Of a stretch of DNA of 64,000 bases, positions 57,503 through 64,000 are shown piece after piece. Source of the stretch: Pseudisothecium myosuroides. Taxonomy: Eukaryota > Streptophyta > Bryopsida > Hypnales > Lembophyllaceae. The first letter of the stretch is position 1. The number at the start of each line of letters is the position of its first letter. The DNA is taken from assembly GCA_951799445.1 (NCBI GenBank), contig OX637287.1, positions 42,809,724 to 42,873,723 of the forward strand. The letters run 5' to 3'. The notes beneath the pieces were generated by a model. It was not told where the DNA came from. It saw only the letters and a list, made by a program, of their open reading frames with translations, and did no database searches. Both the position numbers and the translations under genes were made by a program.

Positions 57503-58436
57503 CCCCTAAAGGCCCAAGGTCTTTTTTCTGCCAAAAAACACTAAAAACTGCCATTTCTATAGCAAAAAGTTAAAAAAAGTTAAAATTGTTTTTCTTTCAC
57601 ATCTAACCGTAGGATCTTACATCTAATTGGTATGAGAATGTGTGGAAAAAATTTCAGAATTTTTGACTGCACAAATTGCAAGATATCTGCGTTTAAAGTG
57701 GAAAAAACAAGTTTTTCAGTACATTGCGGGACCAGATTTTTTGTCTTTAAACATTTTTAACTTAAAATTTTTGCACTACAGCGTTTTGAGCTTTAAATTT
57801 TTATAGTGGAGAATTGAGTTGAGAGTCTAGGAAAAAAAAAGAAACTCAAAAAAACTTAATTTTCATCCTTAAAAAAATTGTTAAGTAGAAGTAGGTATGA
57901 GATAGAAGGAAAATCTAAAATATTAATATCTCTTAGATGGAATTAAAATGCACTAATCCCAATGGTGAGATTGTTCTAGCAAGTAAACTAAACCATGCCA
58001 AAAAAAAAAAAATGAAAAATTTGAAAAATTGCATTCAGAAATGAGTCCTACAAGTTATTTTTTTCAAGAAGATGCTCAAACTGCCCGAAAAACAAGAATG
58101 TCCATAACTTTCTCATAACATATCCAAATGAAATGAATCAAAGCTTTCTAGATAGGCAAAAATATTATCTATCAGGAAAAAAATATTAAAAAAAAAATTC
58201 AAATTTTTGTCCATTTTTTTTCTGCTGCCCGAGCTGCCCGCCGTCCCCTGTTTTGAGCTTATTTGGTCATAACTTTTTTTCCCGGGCACCAATTGAGAAA
58301 AAAATTATATTCCCACAAAGCTCATCAGTTTTTCTATCTCCAAAAAAAATTTCAAAAAATCAGAACACAATTTCAGCTCGTAGGTACCTGCCCGAAAACA
58401 CATTTGTCCCCCGAAGGGACAACGGGCTTTTAGGGG
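57503..58436 (+). mobile_element. TTAA-bordered non-autonomous (piggyBac-like) element, copy 3
   Basis: 934 bp between TTAA at 57499-57502 and 58437-58440. The ends are CCCCTAAAGGCCC and, inverted, CCCCTAAAAGCCC. It is almost identical by eye, in inverse orientation, to 26772-27706, which implies recent movement of this subfamily. The flanks show no duplication beyond TTAA. Confidence 0.82.
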
Positions 58437-58440
58437 TTAA

Positions 58441-59650
58441 AGGAAACATTTGAAATCTCAACTAAATCCAATCTTCAACTTTCACCAAGATATTTTGTCA
58501 ATTAACCTCGAATTACCGCTAATTACTCTAAAAAAGTCAAACTTACGGCTGAACTCTTCCTATCTTCTTGAGAACAACTCCAAATTGAAAACCAATTGCG
58601 CCATTGCGTTCAGAAGACACCAATTAGTCTTAGGAACCCCTAACCCCCTTCTTCCAGGTTGTAAATATTCGTAAAACCACTAACGGTAACTTCAAAGAAA
58701 AGTCAAAATCCCAACTAATGGAATTTGAATTTCCCGAGAAAATTGACTGGCTAGGATTGCCTGGAAGGTTTGTGAGAGTAAGAAAACATTCCTTGATTGC
58801 GACATTTGGGCACCGCTAGCTCCTGGTTCGCCGGTCAACCCGCCGCCATGTTGTAAATTCTTGTTAATTTCGATGTCATTGCCGATTCTGGTACTTCTGA
58901 CTATCAGAAAGTCTTCCAACTTGACTGGTCGCTTATTTAATACATAAAACTCTAATCTAATTTTTAGTGAGATTTTACCGCACTTTAAGTAATTTCTATG
59001 AAATTATCATCAGTTTCAAAGGCGGTTGACTTCCCATGGAGTCATCGTGAAGTTTTGTAAAATCTCAAAACTTTTGGGCAATCTTTTAGGAAGTATTCAA
59101 AAGCTAAGGGCAAAACCAAACCTCCAATAAGGATGCTAAATTTAGCAATTTCTTAATAATTTCCGCCCGAGGGGGAAATTAATCTGGTACCGGGATTTGT
59201 CGTGGATGATTAGTTCCGTTGTTGATCTCTTGGCATGCTTTTACCCTAAAAGCACCTTTCTGTAAGCTCCAATCACCTCGCCTTGTACTTGTAGGTCAGT
59301 TTCGTAAATAACTCGGGAAAATTTGGAAAATGCCGAAAATTTGGAAAATTGTACAACTATTTCTAAAAATCTAAAAAATTTCATTGTTACTAATGTTGAA
59401 CATCCAAAAATTATTCTTGAAAAAATTCAGAAAAAATAACACATTCATGCATGAATAGAACAAACCAATCCAAAATTAGGATTGTCTAAAAATTAAAAAA
59501 AGCAAAATGCCGAAAGTGAAGAAATCCAAATAAGGCTGCCGAACTGCCAAACTTCCAAAACTAAACTATTTCGGCCACAATGTGCCGAAACTGACTCGCA
59601 CGTACGGTAGTGTCCAAATGCATTCTAACAAAATTTAATATCTCTTTTTA
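58441..59650. other. Unassigned region
   Basis: Mixed composition. A 75-codon minus-strand frame (58919-58692) has no recognised motif. No repeat pair or splice structure was identified. Confidence 0.4.
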
Positions 59651-59659
59651 ACTTCAAAT

Positions 59660-60590
59660 ATGACCTTCAGCTAAGGTTGGAAGATGGAATAAATGTTTTA
59701 CCATCCAATTTATTTGTTTGGAGGGTACTTGAGTACATTTTTAGTGAATACTATTGCAAAGTCCCTCATTATGATCTTATTGACTTTTCTAAAGAAGAAG
59801 ACGTTTAATCCACGAATCACCCTTGTAGTGTATTTGGGTCATTTCTTGCTATTTACTCTTAAAGTGAATTTTAATCATAAAATTGGTATTTTTGAATATG
59901 AATCCACCTAATGAAATGAAGCTTGTCCACTACACTTTTTATTCCAATTAGAAAGTTTTAAAAAAAAATTAAATTTAAATATTTTATAGCAATATGAACT
60001 TTGGACCTATAACCATGGTTTGTTGGTTTTCTAATTATAAAATGATATAATAACTTTAGTTCATACCATGATGGTATACACTATATTATTCTCCATACAT
60101 CTATAGTGAAAATTTTAGATTTTTTGAGTATATTTTGTATTTGATATAAATTTTCTTCATTTTTTTCTTAAGAAATTCACAATAATTTCAAATTTTTCCA
60201 AAAAAAGGTTGAAAATTTTACAACTTTTGTAAGGTAAAAGCACCCTAAATTGTTCTTGTACCCAATAGCGTCCCTTTCTAGGCAGGAGCGCCATTTTAGA
60301 ACCTAAATGTAGACATACCAAACATAGCTTATTATTTTTTGACTGAAATAATAAGCCATGTATAGTCCACCTAGAATTGCGTTTTAGATTGATGGCCCTT
60401 CCTAGAAAGGGACACCAATGGGTACAAGGACGCCATTGGGTGCATCTACCTTAGCAAACATGTGGTTTCATCTTTGAAAAGTAAATATAAAATTTTCATT
60501 CATATCTAATTGAAAAATGGCAACATAAAGAATAATGGAAAGTGCAGCTAGACCTCAATGGTCATGGACCCATCCTTATAGGGTTGAGGA
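59660..60590 (+). repeat. Dispersed ~0.93-kb repeat, copy 2, carrying a MITE
   Basis: Inverted relative to 13009-13942 and collinear with it, except for the 220-bp insertion at 60232-60451. The class of the repeat is not recognised. Confidence 0.8.
60232..60451. mobile_element. Foldback MITE with TA target duplication, 220 bp
   Basis: It is nearly palindromic along its length: AGGTAAAAGCACCC opens it and GGGTGCATCTACCT closes it. The loop is near TTATTATTTTTTGACTGAAA. TA flanks it at 60230-60231 and 60452-60453. The sister repeat (minus strand of 13009-13942) reads ACAACTTGTAGTAGACATG with no insert, so the empty site is visible. It is the same TIR family as 25531-25927. Confidence 0.85.
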
Positions 60591-61225
60591 TAGGAACCAT
60601 GCTCAAATGCTTATTGGGTTTCTCTTATACGACACCACGTACAGATTGCAGAGATGACACAATGGCAACAATCAACCGTGGTGCATGTAAGCAAAACGTG
60701 TTGGAGACTTGTGGGCTCTCAGCAGATACCAGGAGAACATCATCAACTTCGATGACACCTAGAAAAAATTCATGTACAATTGTGGCTAAAAGCCGCTGCT
60801 AATAAACAATAGGCCTGCTTAATTGTAACTGGACTCATCTACGTGGCTTTGGCCGAAGATCGATGTCAATAGTGAGGTATTGAACATCAATAATATCATG
60901 GCTGTGAATCGTTCTGCATTACTAAACTCCTACCAACTCGACTAAATTAAGGATCATCGTATTGAAGCCCCCTTTTGTGTGACTGAGCAATGTCGGCAAT
61001 ATTCTTCCTCAACAATGTTCCAACCCTCACTCTGCTTACCCTCATGACCCACTGCAATTCATTCACAAATTATTGACAAAATTGACCAAGAAAGAATGTC
61101 TGGCAAAATAATAATCTCGTGGACTAACCCAGAAGCTGCTTAACTAAAGATGTGCCTGCAATACAATGCGAAGTTCACTCACTGGAGGAGTATTTAACTT
61201 GTCAGTGCATTGCACTGTTGAGATC

Positions 61226-64000
61226 CTACGACACATGATCCCCATCGTCTCCATGCTCTGAAGTTCCATCTGTTTCATCGCTGATGATCACGTATTTGCC
61301 AGGACTCCGTGCGAGTTCTTGCTGAGGTGGAATGTTACCTAAACCCCCTTCGACCAGCTTCTGGTACCTGCACAAAAAACAAATCCGTACATACTGAGCA
61401 AAAGCTATGCAGGAACTCATGTCAAAAACTAGTAATGAAAATGCTCATTTACATCATAAAATAATTAATTCTATAGAATTAAATAATTTGCCAACAACAA
61501 ACAGACTCCAAGGATTGAACTGACTCAGGTTGACATAAAGATTAGGTGCGCGGAGTACTAAAGCTGTTGCAAGGCGATATTGTGGATAGAAGTAAGAAGT
61601 GTGGAGAGAACTTACTTGAACCAATTGAACAGGCCAACACCAATGAAGATGACTACCAAACCCATGGCCTTCAGCCACGTGAACTCATCATGGAAGATGA
61701 ATACAGCACCCTGCGCATTGGCCAAAAAATAATGTAAGCCCCCCCTTAATAACCCTAAACATAAACAAACAAATGTGCCCATGATGATATGATGAACAAC
61801 ATGAAAGGATTACATGACAATTAGAGAGAGGAATTTCATGAAAGGATTGTCTGGATAGAGTTCATACATATCCATTAGATTCTGAGCCAGACTATCCCAA
61901 GAAGATAGTTAATTCTACTTACCACAATGGTTACAACCTCCTTGACAACACCAGCAATGGTCAGAGTCACTGCACTTGTCTCGGCGATGAGAAAGTACTC
62001 AGCCATCACCTGCAAGAAATTCAACAGAGTTCTTCAACATTGCAACAGGGTCTAGCGACAACACAAGCACACCACAGAAGCATACTCATATCCATTTGCA
62101 CACTCTCTGGTAATGAACCTAAATAGTCAAGCCATATTTGCGAGGACAAATTCCTAATTAAAAGACGATAGGAACATGATTACATGAACACTTGACTGCA
62201 AGTACAATCCATGAATAGCCCACTAAACCGAAATGACCCCTCAATATTTCATATGGTCTACAAAATTACATCAGATCTAATCTCGCCAAAGGAACCTGAA
62301 AGTACCATGAAAAATGCAAGTGCACCGCCGAGCAGCATCAGCGCACAACTTTCAAATACATGGCGGGAGGTATCAAAGTAAGCCGTCTCGCCCAGCTGGT
62401 GCCAGGGCTCTATAAATAATGAGATTGTGAGAGTGATAAGAGCCATAACGGGCGTAAGATAACTCATTGCTGCAAACGGATTGCTCAAACCTGATTGTTC
62501 AAACCAAGCAACACTTAGCCATTTTGTCGGAGTATTAATACTATTACCTTTCTACAACTCGCCACCTACATTTTGTGGATCAGCAGCCCAGGAACCGAAG
62601 TCAAAAAACTCAACCACAGTGCTGCTTACTTAAAGACCTTACAGATCCTTCTCTCAAGACTAATCAAGGAAACAAAAACACTAAAGTGAGTACATGGCGG
62701 AGGATACATACCATATTCTTCTTTCTGTATTTGTTGAGTGGTGAGTTCCACAATTCAGATGCAGAAATAGTCACACAAACCAAGCCACTATTCAGATAAT
62801 TGAAACCTCATTCCATTCATTAAGTGCCAGCGGAAGAAAAAAAACAGCAATATTTCAATTTACCAAGATTGCTCAACATATGCCAAACATATATACCATT
62901 TTGTTTCTAAAATGCATTAAATGAAAATATGAGAAGACATACGATCAGAGGCCATAAAATTAGAAGTGGCGTAGTACCTGCAAGAGGAGCTGTGTCAGGG
63001 TCCATCGAAAACCCGACATGACAGTTGCCAATAACACTAGAATGAAACCCCGAACTTCAAATTCTGTTTCCTTTGCAACTGCATCACTCATGATATGTCA
63101 GATATAGAAAGGGCGACCAGCATATGTACCATAATCGCTTGTAAAATTTTACAACAAAAGTATCGTAAGGAGGGCCGACCAAAAACAGACATACAAAAAA
63201 AACTTCAACTTATACGAGAATGTAATTGTCAGCAGAATGAAAGCAGATAATGGAGGATTAACTAAAGGCTCTTGTAATATATATTAACCATGGAAGGACG
63301 TTAAGATAAGGTGACAAGACTGGTTGAAAAAAATCCCCAATTCAAAGAAACACAGCGAAAGGTGGGCGTAATACCAGTGAGCATGACCCCAAAGGAAATT
63401 ATTAAAATGATTCCCAACAGCTTAAAACTCGGCACTTCCAATCTGCCAAAGAATATACAAGCAATGATAGTGCGTAAGAAATGACCGTAAACGGCATCCC
63501 TTATCTGGTACACTTTAAAAGCACAAGCATGATCAGGACCGTTCCCTCGAACAATCTATCTCAAAGAAAACTACCATTTAAAGAGCACTCGGAGGACGTG
63601 AAATAAAAAAAACTTGACAAATGTAAGCTTCGTAGAGCTCCTACTCATACCAAACCACAAGCAAAAATGAGATGTATTCACTTACTTGAAAACAAACGCA
63701 AAGAGAAGGAGGAATATCGGCGCTCCAGATTTGACCTATAAAAGGCATCATCATGATTGTTCAAAAGAATACCCCAAGTCTGAGAATGCTGGTGAGAGGC
63801 TCCCAAAATTTTGTTCTGAGATACTTCATATATGGTAAAAAAAATGCAGAACTCTTTTCAGAATTATAAACCAAAGCTTAAACCACCAGACTACACGTCG
63901 CAAAATTCAGTGTAGAAGAGAGAAACTTACCAGAGTAGCAAAAGAAACAGATATAAATACAAGAGAAATGTTGCTAAGGTCGATATCCAGTGCTGTTGAA
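61226..64000 (-). CDS. SLC35C2-like sugar-phosphate/nucleotide-sugar transporter (At1g06470 type), 5' end outside the window
   Basis: Nine exons on the minus strand: 64000-63931 (partial), 63735-63686, 63442-63375, 63078-62978, 62724-62712, 62490-62306, 62009-61923, 61710-61616 and 61367-61226. All junctions are GT-AG and phases agree, giving the last 269 residues. Motifs: ALDIDLSNISLVFISVSFATL (first 20: ALDIDLSNISLVFISVSFAT), KSGAPIFLLLFAF, SGFRWTLTQLLLQ, NPFAAMSYLTPVMA, GGALAFFM, SAVTLTIAGVVKE, FHDEFTWLKAMG and the C-terminal SPGKYVIISDETD. This tail closely resembles the Arabidopsis At1g06470 protein as I recall it. The family comprises ten-helix DMT carriers, mainly of Golgi or ER. Exon 62724-62712 is only 13 nt. 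The start codon and N-terminal helices lie beyond position 64000. Confidence 0.93.

Overview
This window reads as nuclear DNA of a land plant, probably a non-flowering one (bryophyte, lycophyte or fern grade). The coding sequences are GC-balanced, intron-bearing and plant-like, and they sit in very AT-rich, repeat-laden DNA. One gene encodes an Orai-type calcium channel, a family reported as lost from flowering plants. I cannot name the species. No bacterial operons, CRISPR arrays or confident tRNA/rRNA genes are visible.

Host genes. (1) 369-2604 (+): family-1 UDP-glycosyltransferase, two exons, 514 aa, with minisatellites in its upstream region and intron. (2) 6317-8645 (+): four-exon Orai/CRAC-channel homologue, 307 aa, with a heptad-repeat N-terminus and Gln at the position aligned with the animal selectivity-filter Glu. 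(3) 15512-16478 (+): RNase P/MRP subunit Rpp29/POP4, two exons, 239 aa. (4) 21225-17671 (-): divergent paralogue of a sugar-phosphate/nucleotide-sugar transporter whose C-terminus looks decayed. (5) 64000-61226 (-): the well-conserved member of that transporter family (SLC35C2/At1g06470 type), cut by the window edge. Genes 4 and 5 share exon sizes and phases, including a 13-nt micro-exon.

Mobile DNA fills 23-60 kb. A 2,663-bp non-autonomous CACTA element (28424-31086, AGT target duplication) sits inside an unidentified ORF family present twice (27860-32447 and 34562-36397). Four elements of 933-935 bp with TTAA borders and CCCCTAAAGG ends (26772, 33316, 52016, 57503) plus a fragment look like piggyBac-type non-autonomous transposons. 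Two foldback MITEs of one family (25531-25927 and 60232-60451) have TA target duplications that can be checked against unoccupied sister repeats. A MULE-like MITE (23010-23226) has a 10-bp duplication. A hAT transposase (41027-44539) has an open frame broken only by nonsense codons. It is preceded by a RING-H2 ORF (37695-40066) and followed by a 177-bp satellite (44821-47060); GC-rich blocks near 40.7 and 47.2 kb may be its subterminal regions. A minus-strand nuclease-like pseudogene (47412-49142) lies next to the right GC block.

The remaining long stretches (2605-5500, 8646-9840, 23240-24660, 49143-52011, 52953-54450, 55000-57498, 58441-59650) are AT-rich and show no gene I can support.
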